Of a stretch of 48,437 nucleotides of DNA, positions 33,541-42,777 are shown piece after piece. The stretch comes from Eubacteriales bacterium. Lineage in GTDB: Bacteria > Bacillota > Clostridia > Lachnospirales > Lachnospiraceae. The stretch is from the NCBI GenBank assembly GCA_030536995.1, contig JAUNOY010000005.1, forward strand, positions 1 through 48,437, in the 5' to 3' direction. Made by a program: the position numbers and the translations under genes. The notes below the pieces were generated by a model, which saw only the letters and a program-made list of their open reading frames with translations, did not search any database and was not told the origin of the DNA. Positions within the stretch are counted from its first letter, which is position 1, and each line of letters starts with the position of its first letter.

Positions 33541-34845
33541 ATGAAAGAAACAGCGATTAAGGTCTCAAATGTTTCCAAGGTTTACCGTCTTTACGATAAA
33601 CCTTCTTTGAGACTGAAAGAAGCGTTCAGTATAAGAAAAAAATCCTATCACAAAGATTTCCACGCCTTAAATGATGTATCTTTTGAAGTGAAGAAAGGCG
33701 AGATGCTTGGAATCATCGGAAAGAACGGGGCGGGCAAATCCACGCTCTTAAAAGTCATTACAGGAGTTCTGACGCCATCCTCCGGACAAGTAGAGATTAA
33801 TGGAAAAATTTCTGCTCTTCTGGAACTTGGCGCAGGCTTTAATCCGGAATATAACGGAATCCAGAATGCCTATCTTTCCGGTACTATGATGGGATTTACA
33901 GAAGAGGAGATGGATGCGAAGCTGGATGGGATCCTGAAATTTGCGGACATCGGGGATTTTGTGAAGCAGCCGGTAAAAACTTATTCCAGCGGTATGTTTG
34001 CACGCCTTGCCTTTGCGGTTGCAATTAGCGTGGAACCGGATATCCTGATCATTGATGAGGCATTATCTGTAGGTGATGTCTTTTTTCAGGCGAAATGTTA
34101 TAAAAGAATGGAAGAACTGAAGAACAGCGGAAAGACCGTCCTTTTTGTCACCCATGATATGGGAAGTGTGATGAAATACTGCGAGCGCTGTATTATCATC
34201 AATAATGGAGGGTTGTATGCGCAGGGACCGACTAAGCCGATGATCGATCTCTACAAGAAGGTTCTTGTAGGACAGGCTCCGGATGCAGCAGTTCTTGACG
34301 AGCATATGATGGAGGAGCTTACATCGGAGATTACAACGACAGAGGTAAGTGCAGATTCCTGGCAGGATTCTATGCTTATTAATCCTAATCATGAGGATTA
34401 CGGGGATGGAAGAGCAACTATTATTTCCTTTGGGATTTTTGACAACAGCGGAAATATCACAAATACTATTTACAAGATGTCGGATTTTACAATCAAAATG
34501 CGGGTGAAATTTGCCCAGCGCATTGAGAATCCGATTTTCGCCTTTTCTATCAAGGATTTAAAGGGAAATGAACTTACGGGAACAAATACCCGAATTGAAA
34601 AAATTGATACAGGATACGTGGAGGCAGGGGAAACCATTGAAGTGGCTTTTACCCAGAAAATGATTCTTCAGGGAGGACAGCAGTTGATTTCCCTTGGTTG
34701 TACAGGATTTGAAAACGATGAGTTGGTAGTTTATCATCGCCTTTACGATATCTGCTGCCTTCAGGTGATTGCCGATAAGACAACGGTGGGATACTGTGAT
34801 ATGGATTCAAAGGTGAAGTATACAAGGAGCGTTACAAATGGCTAA
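33541..34845 (+). CDS. wzt: Polysaccharide ABC exporter ATPase with C-terminal glycan-recognition domain (Wzt)
   Basis: ATPase of the exporter, 434 aa. Walker A is GIIGKNGAGKSTLL at about residues 57-70, the signature is YSSGMFARLAFAVAI, Walker B is DILIIDEALSVGD and the H-loop is VTHDMGSV. After about residue 270 there is a beta-sandwich Wzt_C domain (GDGRATIISFGIFDNSGN onward). In E. coli O9a this domain binds the modified non-reducing end of the finished chain and licenses export. ATG 33541 is chosen because GGAG at 33528-33531 lies nine bases upstream; ATG 33526 has no ribosome site. It overlaps the next gene by eight bases. The methyltransferase and kinase-like genes downstream could provide the recognised cap. 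Confidence 0.93.
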   Translation: MKETAIKVSNVSKVYRLYDKPSLRLKEAFSIRKKSYHKDFHALNDVSFEVKKGEMLGIIGKNGAGKSTLLKVITGVLTPSSGQVEINGKISALLELGAGFNPEYNGIQNAYLSGTMMGFTEEEMDAKLDGILKFADIGDFVKQPVKTYSSGMFARLAFAVAISVEPDILIIDEALSVGDVFFQAKCYKRMEELKNSGKTVLFVTHDMGSVMKYCERCIIINNGGLYAQGPTKPMIDLYKKVLVGQAPDAAVLDEHMMEELTSEITTTEVSADSWQDSMLINPNHEDYGDGRATIISFGIFDNSGNITNTIYKMSDFTIKMRVKFAQRIENPIFAFSIKDLKGNELTGTNTRIEKIDTGYVEAGETIEVAFTQKMILQGGQQLISLGCTGFENDELVVYHRLYDICCLQVIADKTTVGYCDMDSKVKYTRSVTNG

Positions 34846-36649
34846 ATTAAAGAAACTGGCGGCTATGGCAGGCCTGTGTATCAGGGAACCGGAAACCCTG
34901 CTCAAAGGCGTGAAATATCTGAAAAACCACGGCGCTGCAGGATTTATGGAGAATTTAAAAGGCAGAGCGGAATATGAGACAAACCCGGATGTGTTCAGCT
35001 ATCTTGTGGGGCTGGAAAAGAAGGGGCCATTTAATGGAGAGATTAAATTTTCTGTTATCATGCCTGTCTATAATGTTGAGGTAAAATGGCTGGAAAAGGC
35101 AATACAGTCGGTACAGAATCAAAATTATGTCAACTGGGAATTGTGTATTGCCGATGACTGTTCTACAAAAGAAGAGACAAGGGAATATTTAAAAAAGATA
35201 GATGATCCGAAAATCCATATTAAGATGCTGGAAAAAAACTGCGGTATTTCTGAGGCTACAAATGCGGCTGCAGAAATGGCAGACGGAGATTATCTTGTGC
35301 TTATGGATAATGACGATGAATTGTCTTTTTTTGCTCTTTTCGGATTTTATAAGAATATTATGAATACAAAGGCGGATATTATCTACAGCGATCAGGATAT
35401 TATTGATGAAAATGGTAATCACAGAGAGCCGCTGTTTAAGCCGGACTGGTCACCTGACCTGATGAGAAGTCAAATGTATGTGGGACATCTTCTGGGCTTT
35501 AGAAGAAGTCTTTTCAAGGCGGTTGGCGGGTTCCGAAGCAAGTTTAACGGAAGTCAGGATTACGATCTGTTTCTTCGTATGAGTGAGAAGACAGATAATA
35601 TTCAGCATGTATCCAAAATCTGTTATTCATGGAGAGCGCTTCCAAGTTCTACGGCGGCAAATCCTGATTCCAAACCTTATGCTCAGACTGCAGGGCTGAT
35701 GGCAGTTTCCGAGCATCTGGAACGTACCTTTGGAAAGGGAAATGCCGAAGCTTTTGAGACAGAAGATTTATTTGTTTATGATGTGAGATACAAGTTGGAA
35801 GAGAAACCTCTGGTGTCCATTATCATGCCTACAAAGGATGCTGTGAATTATCTTCGTGAGGTAATCGACAGCATTGAGGAGAAGACCGAGTATCCGAATT
35901 ATGAAGTACTGATTCTGGACAACAACTCAGAGAAAGAAGAAACCTTCCGATATTTTGAGGAAGTTACAGAAAAATACAGCAATGTTCGCGTAGTGAAAGC
36001 AGAGCTTCCGTTTAACTGGTCCTTACTGAATAATTTCGGTATGAAACAGGCAAAAGGCGATGTTTTTATTTTCATGAACAACGATATGAAAGTAATTTCA
36101 CCTCAGTGGATGACCCGTCTTACAGAAAAAGCGCTTCGCCCTGACTGTGGAGTAGTTGGAGGGCTTCTCCTGTATGAGGATGGAACGATTCAGCATGCAG
36201 GCGTTGTCTGCGGAATCGGAGGATGGGCAGATCATGTATTTAAGGGGATGAAGCCGGTGCATTACGGTTCTCCGTTCATGTCTCCTATGGTGACCAGAAA
36301 CGTGACCGCAGTGACGGGGGCATGTATGGCTATTTCCAGAAAAACAATTGAGGAAATTGGGACATTCAATGAGAATTTCATTGTATGCGGCAGCGATGTG
36401 GAAATCTGTATTCGTGCGCTGCAGTGTGGAAAGGTCAATATTTATGATCCTTATGTAAGGCTGTATCATTATGAATCCAAGAGTCGTGACCCGAAAGATA
36501 TTCCGGAGGTTGATTTTACTCTTTCCCACGAGATGTATATGGCTTATAACTGTCTGAAAGACCCTTACTATAACGAAAATCTTGATTATATGAGCAGCGT
36601 CCCGAAAGTGTCAGTAAAAAAACAGGACGCAGGCAGGAGGAGAAAATGA
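34838..36649 (+). CDS. Tandem family-2 glycosyltransferase (two GT-A domains)
   Basis: A 603-aa cytoplasmic enzyme with two GT2 modules. The first begins at KFSVIMPVYN near residue 70 and has the metal-binding motif LMDNDDE near 157. The second begins at LVSIIMPTKD near 325 and has FMNNDM near 412, then TGACMAISRK and CGSDVEICIR. An amphipathic N-terminal helix region (LKGVKYLKNHGAAGF) may attach it to the membrane. Such twin-domain enzymes build rhamnan-type backbones by alternating linkages. Donor sugar cannot be read from sequence; rhamnose is likely from context. It overlaps wzt by eight bases and the next gene by ATGA. Confidence 0.9.
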   Translation: MAKLKKLAAMAGLCIREPETLLKGVKYLKNHGAAGFMENLKGRAEYETNPDVFSYLVGLEKKGPFNGEIKFSVIMPVYNVEVKWLEKAIQSVQNQNYVNWELCIADDCSTKEETREYLKKIDDPKIHIKMLEKNCGISEATNAAAEMADGDYLVLMDNDDELSFFALFGFYKNIMNTKADIIYSDQDIIDENGNHREPLFKPDWSPDLMRSQMYVGHLLGFRRSLFKAVGGFRSKFNGSQDYDLFLRMSEKTDNIQHVSKICYSWRALPSSTAANPDSKPYAQTAGLMAVSEHLERTFGKGNAEAFETEDLFVYDVRYKLEEKPLVSIIMPTKDAVNYLREVIDSIEEKTEYPNYEVLILDNNSEKEETFRYFEEVTEKYSNVRVVKAELPFNWSLLNNFGMKQAKGDVFIFMNNDMKVISPQWMTRLTEKALRPDCGVVGGLLLYEDGTIQHAGVVCGIGGWADHVFKGMKPVHYGSPFMSPMVTRNVTAVTGACMAISRKTIEEIGTFNENFIVCGSDVEICIRALQCGKVNIYDPYVRLYHYESKSRDPKDIPEVDFTLSHEMYMAYNCLKDPYYNENLDYMSSVPKVSVKKQDAGRRRK

Positions 36650-37881
36650 AAAATTTAGTAAAAGGAGTGATTCGCAAAGCTGCTCATGCAGCAATTGAGA
36701 AGACAACTCCAATGGATACGAATATTGCGGAAATCACTCCTTATACTTTCCGTAAGATAGATTTCCCTGAAAAAAGAATTAATCTTCTTGTTCCGTCCAT
36801 TAATCCGGAGCATGTATTTGGCGGAATATCTACAGCGCTGAAATTTTTCGGTGAGTTAGGAGAAAAGACTGGCTATGCCATGCGTATGATTCTGGTGGAT
36901 GCTGCACCCTCCGAGGAGGCAAAGAAGAATTTCAGCGATGTGTACACTTTTGTGGATATGGCAGAAGACTCTTTGGAAAGAAAGCAGATTGTAGCGTACA
37001 GTGACCGCGCAGGCAAAAGTATTCCTGTTTCCGTAAATGATATTTTTATGTTTACGGGTTGGTGGACTGCACACTGTGCGCAGGAAGCTTATGAGGAATT
37101 CGAAGAAAAAGAAGGAATTGTACCAAATATTTTTATTAATTTTATTCAGGACTTTGAGCCGGGATTTTATCCCTGGTCATCCAGGTATCTTCTTGCGGAG
37201 GCGACCTATAAGAATCGTTATCCGCAGATTGGAGTGTTCAATACAGGACTTCTCCATGATTATTTCAAAAATAACGGTTTTTCTTTTGCTCATGAATTTG
37301 TCTTTGAGCCTGTGCTCAATGCAAGTTTGAAAGCTCAGCTTCCGAAAGAAGGGGAAACAGTAGAGAAAAAGAAACAGATTCTTCTTTACGGAAGACCGGG
37401 AACCGAGAGAAATGCATTTAACCTGATTGTTGCGATTCTGAAAAAATGGGTGACAATGCAGGAAAATGCAGAAGAATGGACGATTCTTTCTGCAGGAGAA
37501 CAGCATGAGCCTGTAGAACTTGGAAACGGAATGGCAATCCGCTCTGTGGGCAAACTTACTCTGGAGGAGTACGCGCGAACTCTGAGAGAATCCTATGCAG
37601 GAATTTCCCTGATGGCGTCCCCTCATCCAAGTTATCCGCCTCTGGAAATGTCTGTTTTTGATATCAAGGTTATGACAAATACATTTGCAAATAAGAATTT
37701 AAAAGATTTCAATGAAAATATTATTTCCATGGATAATATCAGCCCGGTTAATATGGCAAGACGTCTGAAAGAAATATGTGATGGATATACAGCTACGGTA
37801 CAGCACAGAGAGTCCAACCCGAAATATCTGGAAAACACAGAGTTGTTTTCCTTTATTGATGAGATTAAGACTTTGCTGTAG
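36646..37881 (+). CDS. WsaF-like rhamnosyltransferase
   Basis: A 411-aa GT-B glycosyltransferase resembling WsaF, the rhamnosyltransferase of the Geobacillus S-layer glycan. The N-terminal domain has RINLLVPSINPEHVFGGIST and ALKFFGELGEKTG; the middle has IFINFIQDFEPGFYPWSSRY; the C-terminal domain has ILLYGRPGTERNAFNLIVAI, ILSAGEQHEPVELGNG and GISLMASPHPSYPPLEM, where the donor nucleotide would bind. GGAGGAGAAA precedes the ATG and the start overlaps the preceding stop by ATGA. It supports a rhamnose-containing product for the operon. Confidence 0.85.
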   Translation: MKNLVKGVIRKAAHAAIEKTTPMDTNIAEITPYTFRKIDFPEKRINLLVPSINPEHVFGGISTALKFFGELGEKTGYAMRMILVDAAPSEEAKKNFSDVYTFVDMAEDSLERKQIVAYSDRAGKSIPVSVNDIFMFTGWWTAHCAQEAYEEFEEKEGIVPNIFINFIQDFEPGFYPWSSRYLLAEATYKNRYPQIGVFNTGLLHDYFKNNGFSFAHEFVFEPVLNASLKAQLPKEGETVEKKKQILLYGRPGTERNAFNLIVAILKKWVTMQENAEEWTILSAGEQHEPVELGNGMAIRSVGKLTLEEYARTLRESYAGISLMASPHPSYPPLEMSVFDIKVMTNTFANKNLKDFNENIISMDNISPVNMARRLKEICDGYTATVQHRESNPKYLENTELFSFIDEIKTLL

Positions 37882-37890
37882 GAGGTTTAT

Positions 37891-38802
37891 GTGGAAGAGA
37901 GAATTGGAAATGTAGTGTTGGATTATACATTTTATAAAGGAACAGACCAGTACAGCGATGGAGAGATAGAGGATGTGCTTCTTTCTCTGATTCAGAAAGA
38001 TCCGGATGTGGACAGGATTATCCGAGAGGATAAAAGATGGCCGGTCTTATATCATTTTTCTCCGATCAGGCAGAATATAGTGGAGTGGTATCCCTTTAAA
38101 AAGGATGCCAGCGTTTTGGAGATCGGTGCAGGCTGCGGTGCGATCACAGGTGGTTTGTCTAAAAAGGCAAAGTCTGTCACCTGTGTGGATCTGTCCCGTC
38201 GTCGTTCCCTTATCAATGCGACCAGGAATCAGAAGTGTGACAATGTGCGTATTATGGTGGGGAATTTTAATGATATTGTTCTGGAAGAAAAATTTGATTA
38301 TATTACGCTTATCGGCGTGATGGAATATGCTGCATACTATACAGAAGGAACAGAGCCTTTCAGAGGATTTCTGGAAAATATTGCGAAGCTTCTCAAGCCA
38401 GATGGAAAGGTTCTTATAGCCATTGAGAATAAATTCGGCATGAAATACTGGGCAGGCTGCAGGGAAGACCATACAGGAGGATTCTTTGACGGTCTGGAAG
38501 GGTATCATCAGACAGACAGCAAGGTGCGAACATTTGGAAAAGAGGAGTTGAAGGAAATTTTAAATTCGGCAGGTTACGGGGAAACACAATTTTATTATCC
38601 GTTCCCTGATTATAAGTTTCCTCAGCAGATCTTTTCAGACGACTATCTGCCGTCGCCGGAAGATTTGGTATGTTCCCTGGAATCCTACGACGCAGATCGT
38701 CTGCGTTTGTTTGACGAGACTTCTGTGTTCAGAAATGTGGTAAATGCAGGTAAGTTCGACTTTTTTGCAAATTCATATTTCATTGAAGCAGGCAGAAAGT
38801 AG
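37891..38802 (+). CDS. SAM-dependent methyltransferase, likely glycan-modifying
   Basis: A 303-aa class I methyltransferase. Motif I is VLEIGAGCGAITGGL near residues 75-89, motif II ends in TCVDLSRRRSLINATR, and the motif IV region is FDYITLIGVMEYAAYY. LLKPDGKVLIAIENKFGMKYWAG is followed by a substrate region (EDHTGGFFDGLEGYHQ). This arrangement with an N-terminal lead-in resembles the methyltransferase half of WbdD-type chain terminators. It starts at GTG 37891, five bases after GGAGG. The kinase-like gene follows 10 bases after its stop, and the pair sits downstream of the Wzm/Wzt exporter. A role in capping the glycan end is inferred; transfer to an internal sugar is the alternative. Confidence 0.88.
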   Translation: MEERIGNVVLDYTFYKGTDQYSDGEIEDVLLSLIQKDPDVDRIIREDKRWPVLYHFSPIRQNIVEWYPFKKDASVLEIGAGCGAITGGLSKKAKSVTCVDLSRRRSLINATRNQKCDNVRIMVGNFNDIVLEEKFDYITLIGVMEYAAYYTEGTEPFRGFLENIAKLLKPDGKVLIAIENKFGMKYWAGCREDHTGGFFDGLEGYHQTDSKVRTFGKEELKEILNSAGYGETQFYYPFPDYKFPQQIFSDDYLPSPEDLVCSLESYDADRLRLFDETSVFRNVVNAGKFDFFANSYFIEAGRK

Positions 38803-38812
38803 AGGTGTCAAA

Positions 38813-40081
38813 TTGAAGAAAATCTTTTCGAAATTTACAAGAGAGAGGGATGTACGTTTTCAGATTGAGACTTCCATTTATCTGGAAAACGGAGAAAAGT
38901 TTGCGCAGAAGCGTCCCCTTACAGATTCTGCAGCACCTCATGTCGCTGCTTTATATGAGAACTGTAAATATTTCCGTGAAAAAGGCGTAACTCTTTTTAC
39001 AGAATGTGAACCATTTGAAGATGGAGTGCGTTTTCCTTTTGTAAAAGGTGTGACGTATTACACACAGATTCTGCAAGCGGTTGAAGACGGAGACAGAACC
39101 CGATTCGACGGTCTTCTTGAAACGTATAAGACTCTGGTGGAGGAAAGCTGTGGTAAGGAGTTTGCAGAGTTTGAAACTTCTGCAGAATTTGAAGCAGTTT
39201 TCGGGAAAATTCCGGAACTGAAAGAAAAGAAAGCCTGCAGAAAACTGGATATTGATCTGACTCTGGATAATCTGATTCTTCTTCCGAATGGAGAAAACCG
39301 TATCATTGATTATGAGTGGATGTTTGATTTTTTGGTTCCTGTAGAATTTGTTTACTACAGGGCTGCGCTTGCGCTTTATGTGCGAAACGGTGAAGGAATG
39401 AATGCATTTGCAGGAAGAGATGAGCTGTTTGGCAAATTCGGCCTGGGCAGGAAAGAACAGGAAATCTACGGGCAGATGAACGAGGCATTTAATGCTTATA
39501 CCTCCGGTGGGGAGAAATCTTTCCATAAGGCACTGAAAAAATATGCAAAGAAGTCACATACTCTTTCTGAATGGGCAAAACAATCCTGCAGTGTTGTCCA
39601 GCTCTATATCAGTGAGGATGCATCCTTTGAAAATGCAGTATGTCTGGATTTCGAAGCAGGAGAAAAAATTGATCTGCAGATTGATCTGAAGGAGTTTAAA
39701 GACGTGAGAATGATTCGTCTTGATCCTCTGAACGTACCGGTAACGATTCATGATTTTTCTTTTTTCTTTACAGTGAACGGGGAAGAAAAGAGAGTCGAGC
39801 CGATTGGTTTTCGCCATAATGCGATGATGGTTTATCAGGAAAGTTATGTTTTTGCAGAGGAAGACCCTCAGATTATATGGGATATTCCTGAGGGGATGAA
39901 ACCGGAAAAGCTTCACATCACATATTCCATCGGTGAACAGGAGGATGGACGGACGCTTATGAAAGCGCAGATGGAGGAACTTAAAGCAAAGGAAAAGAAG
40001 CTTTCCTATATTGAGGGAACCAAAGCTTACAGAATCTTCCTTGAGAAAAAAGTAAATGCAGTATTTGGAGGGGAAAATTGA
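38813..40081 (+). CDS. Kinase-like protein with beta-sandwich and C-terminal coil (WbdD-kinase-like)
   Basis: A 422-aa protein, start UUG 38813 five bases after AGAGGTG. The N-terminal half looks like a small-molecule/APH-type kinase: a strand pair with Lys33 (FAQKRPL), a catalytic-loop pattern D148-L-T-L-D-N153, and a DFG-equivalent Asp166 in RIIDYEW. Residues about 280-395 look like a beta-sandwich (VRMIRLDPLNVPVTI). A short heptad-like coil (MKAQMEELKAKEKKLSYIEG) and an AYRIFLEKK tail end it. WbdD of E. coli O9a joins a methyltransferase, a kinase and a coiled-coil in one chain and terminates O-antigen; here the first two are adjacent genes. The kinase assignment is from motif reading only. 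Confidence 0.65.
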   Translation: MKKIFSKFTRERDVRFQIETSIYLENGEKFAQKRPLTDSAAPHVAALYENCKYFREKGVTLFTECEPFEDGVRFPFVKGVTYYTQILQAVEDGDRTRFDGLLETYKTLVEESCGKEFAEFETSAEFEAVFGKIPELKEKKACRKLDIDLTLDNLILLPNGENRIIDYEWMFDFLVPVEFVYYRAALALYVRNGEGMNAFAGRDELFGKFGLGRKEQEIYGQMNEAFNAYTSGGEKSFHKALKKYAKKSHTLSEWAKQSCSVVQLYISEDASFENAVCLDFEAGEKIDLQIDLKEFKDVRMIRLDPLNVPVTIHDFSFFFTVNGEEKRVEPIGFRHNAMMVYQESYVFAEEDPQIIWDIPEGMKPEKLHITYSIGEQEDGRTLMKAQMEELKAKEKKLSYIEGTKAYRIFLEKKVNAVFGGEN

Positions 40082-41421
40082 AAAAAGAACTGACAGTCTG
40101 GATGAAAAGGCGAAAAGCACAGCTTGTTTTTACAGGAATCCTCTTTATTCTGCTGGCGTTCTGGGCACTTGTAATGCCCTTTGAGGCTGCGCCGGATGAG
40201 GGAATGCGTTTCCAGATACCGGAATATATTGCCAGATATCACAGTCTCCCTGACGGGAGAGATGAGGCGCTTCGCAATCCCCAGTGGGGAATTTCCTATG
40301 GTTTCGGACCTCAGCTTACTTATATTCTGCAGGCGATTTTTATGTCTGTTATGGCTGTATTTACGCAGGCAAAAGGTTCTGCCATGTTTGCAGCCAGAAT
40401 GGTCAGTGTTCTGGCGGGTACGGGAACGATATGGATGAGTATACTGATCAGTGAAAAGCTGTTTGAAAAAAAATACAGGAAACTGTTTGTGGCGCTGGTA
40501 AGTCTTCTGCCCCAGTTTCTTTACCTTTCTACCTATATCAATAATGATGCGCTGGCTTTATTCGGAACAGCAGTAATCGTATACATGTGGATATGCGGGA
40601 GTGAATCCGGCTGGAATATCAGAAGCTGTATCGGGATTACAGCAGGAATTGTAATCTGTACGCTTACATATTTTAATTCCTACGGGTTTATTCTGTGCAG
40701 CATCTTCTTTCTTTTCGGTAGTTTGTTTATGCAAAAGAAGCCGCTGAAAGAAATTGCAGGTAAATCTCTTTTTATTGCAGCGCTTGTACTGTTTCTCACG
40801 TCCTGGTATTTCATTAGGAATTATTTCCTGTATGATGGAGATATTCTGGGAATGAAAATCAGTACGGAGTATGCGGAAATGTACGCAATAGACAGTCTGA
40901 AGCCTTCTATGCGCCGGACACCGGCAAATACAGGAACCTCTCTGGCAGCAATGTTTTTCGGAGAATCGCAGTGGTTTGCAGTGAGTTGGAAGAGTTTTGT
41001 AGGTGTATTCGGGCATATGGCTGTTTATATGCGCCAGTGGCAGTATTATTTTTATGCATTTCTGTTCTGGATTGGGGCAGGAGGAATTTTTTTCAGAAAA
41101 AAGGCAGGGAACAGGAAGAGAGAAAGCCGTCTGTTTACAGGGGTGATGGCTGCGGCAGGAGTGATACCGTTTGCTCTGTCTCTGTATAATTCCTACTATT
41201 CTGATTATCAGCCTCAGGGACGTTATCTTATGCCCATGCTGATTCCTATGATGTATTTTGTAACGAAAGGTCTTCAGAATGTGTTAGAGCATTTTATAAA
41301 ACCGGAACAGACAGAGCGGGTAATTCGTATAATTACAGTAATACTTTTGGGAATTATGATTTATGTGTATATAGGAATCTGGTTCATGACATATAAAGAC
41401 GGATTGAATCTTTTGACCTGA
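40078..41421 (+). CDS. Polytopic membrane glycosyltransferase-like protein (DUF2142/GT-C)
   Basis: A 447-aa membrane protein with about eleven hydrophobic segments. The first extracytoplasmic loop carries PFEAAPDEGMRFQIPEYI, the acidic (P)DE motif of DUF2142 and related GT-C enzymes that use polyprenyl-phosphate sugars outside the membrane. The conserved TYINNDALALFG and a late loop YSDYQPQGRYLMP also fit. It may add a side-branch sugar after export. Start is UUG 40078 in a TTGA overlap with the kinase-like gene, behind GGAGGGG. A very strong bidirectional terminator follows, ending the operon. Confidence 0.82.
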   Translation: MKKELTVWMKRRKAQLVFTGILFILLAFWALVMPFEAAPDEGMRFQIPEYIARYHSLPDGRDEALRNPQWGISYGFGPQLTYILQAIFMSVMAVFTQAKGSAMFAARMVSVLAGTGTIWMSILISEKLFEKKYRKLFVALVSLLPQFLYLSTYINNDALALFGTAVIVYMWICGSESGWNIRSCIGITAGIVICTLTYFNSYGFILCSIFFLFGSLFMQKKPLKEIAGKSLFIAALVLFLTSWYFIRNYFLYDGDILGMKISTEYAEMYAIDSLKPSMRRTPANTGTSLAAMFFGESQWFAVSWKSFVGVFGHMAVYMRQWQYYFYAFLFWIGAGGIFFRKKAGNRKRESRLFTGVMAAAGVIPFALSLYNSYYSDYQPQGRYLMPMLIPMMYFVTKGLQNVLEHFIKPEQTERVIRIITVILLGIMIYVYIGIWFMTYKDGLNLLT

Positions 41422-41427
41422 TGAAAT

Positions 41428-41473
41428 AAAAAAGGATGGAAAACCGATTTTGCCGGTTTTTCATCCTTTTTTT
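41428..41473. terminator. Long bidirectional terminator
   Basis: A 19-bp stem (41428-41446 with 41454-41472, one G-T wobble) closes a seven-base loop. It begins with six A residues and ends with seven T residues, so it works on both strands. It ends the + strand glycan operon and the - strand PBP5-like gene. Confidence 0.96.
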
Positions 41474-41474
41474 A

Positions 41475-42719
41475 TCACGATTTGATGATACGGATCATAA
41501 GGAAGAGAAGAAGGAGGAGAACGGAAATTCCGATTCCGCCAATAACATAATACATGGTGTTGTTTCTGGTGGCAGAAAAGTCTTTTGCCTCTTTCATATT
41601 TTTTTCGCCAATTTCTGCTTTGGTGTCTTCTGCTGCAACCTCGTTTTCGAGAGTGGCAGTTCCGACTCTTGTATCTCCGAAATAATAGCTTCTGCGGATT
41701 TTATCGCCTTTTTCTTTATCCTTGAAGGTAAGGCTGTCCGCAGAGGCGCCGTTTGGAACAAAAACGATTCCTCCGGAAATCCTGTTCAGGTCTTCGTCCG
41801 GAAGTTCCAGCCTGCCGAAATTGTCATAACCGTAATTTAAAAGAGAAATGGCTTCGTCGTCTGTGACTCCGGCTGCGCCGTTAAGCACTACGCAGATAAG
41901 AGTGACTCCGTTTCTGGAAGCCGCGCATACAAGGGTACTGCCGGACGCCTGAGTGTATCCTTCCTTGCCGCCCAGACATCCCTGATAATAGGCAGGGTCT
42001 GCAGTATTGGTCATGGTGAATTTATTGGTAAGGGCACGTTCGCCGCCGGATACGTTGGTAGCCGGAATGGTATAGGACTGGGCTGCGGCGATAGTGCGGA
42101 AGGTATCGTTGTTCATTGCTGCTCGCATGATCAGCGCCATATCGTAGGCTGTAGTGTGCTGATTTTCGTCGGGAAGTCCTGTAGGATTGGTAAAGATGGT
42201 ATCTTTACAGCCGAGCTCTTTTGCACGGGCGTTCATTTTTTCGACAAAGGCTTCTACAGAGCCGCCCACATGTTCTGCAACCTGAAGTGCGATATCGTTG
42301 GCGGAAGCAACCATGATCGCATAAAGGCACTGCTCCATAGTAAAGGTTTCATCAAGCTGGGCAGATATGTTCACACCTCCGTCTGTAACACCGGAAACTC
42401 CGGTAGCCGTCATGGTAACGGTATCTGTAAGCTGGCTGTTCTCAAGAGCTACGAGGGTTGTCATAATTTTGACAGCAGCAGACGGATAAAGAGGCTGGTT
42501 TGCATTTTTGGAAAAAAGAGAAGTCTTTGTGGACGATTCCATAACTACGGCAGCAGTGGACGAAATATCTGCCGCCTGAGGCCAGCCCGGGATTGCATTT
42601 GTCTTAATGGAAGAGGTCTGTTCTGCGCCCTGTGCAGTTGCTGATACAGGCATCTGGAAAAGAAGAGAAGCGCTGATTCCAAGAGCCAGAACAGCAGCGG
42701 TAAGTTTCTTTTTTATCAT
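41475..42719 (-). CDS. PBP5-family D-Ala-D-Ala carboxypeptidase homologue lacking the SxxK serine
   Basis: A 414-aa secreted protein with a C-terminal anchor (MYYVIGGIGISVLLLLLFLM), paralogous to the protein at 30784-32046. Shared landmarks are TNAIPGWPQAADI, KIMTTLVALENSQLTD and FVEKMNARAKELGCKDTIFTN. The SxxK motif reads P79-S-A-A-V-K84, so the nucleophile position K-3 is Ala81, with a Ser one place earlier. SxN is intact (S139-A-N141), and KTG is K252-E-G254. It is probably inactive or strongly altered, though less decayed than its paralogue. TAGGAG lies 12 bases before the ATG. An extended -10 TATACT lies upstream. Confidence 0.85.
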   Translation of the reverse strand: MIKKKLTAAVLALGISASLLFQMPVSATAQGAEQTSSIKTNAIPGWPQAADISSTAAVVMESSTKTSLFSKNANQPLYPSAAVKIMTTLVALENSQLTDTVTMTATGVSGVTDGGVNISAQLDETFTMEQCLYAIMVASANDIALQVAEHVGGSVEAFVEKMNARAKELGCKDTIFTNPTGLPDENQHTTAYDMALIMRAAMNNDTFRTIAAAQSYTIPATNVSGGERALTNKFTMTNTADPAYYQGCLGGKEGYTQASGSTLVCAASRNGVTLICVVLNGAAGVTDDEAISLLNYGYDNFGRLELPDEDLNRISGGIVFVPNGASADSLTFKDKEKGDKIRRSYYFGDTRVGTATLENEVAAEDTKAEIGEKNMKEAKDFSATRNNTMYYVIGGIGISVLLLLLFLMIRIIKS

Positions 42720-42762
42720 AATCAGTATTAACTCCTATGCTAAAATATTTCAAATCTTTAAT

Positions 42763-42771
42763 AGTATAGCA
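42763..42771 (-). promoter_or_regulatory. Extended -10 element for the - strand PBP5-like gene
   Basis: On the - strand TGC followed by TATACT (42763-42768) forms an extended -10 about 44 bases before the start codon. No good -35 lies 17 bases away. Confidence 0.5.
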
Positions 42772-42777
42772 CATTTC

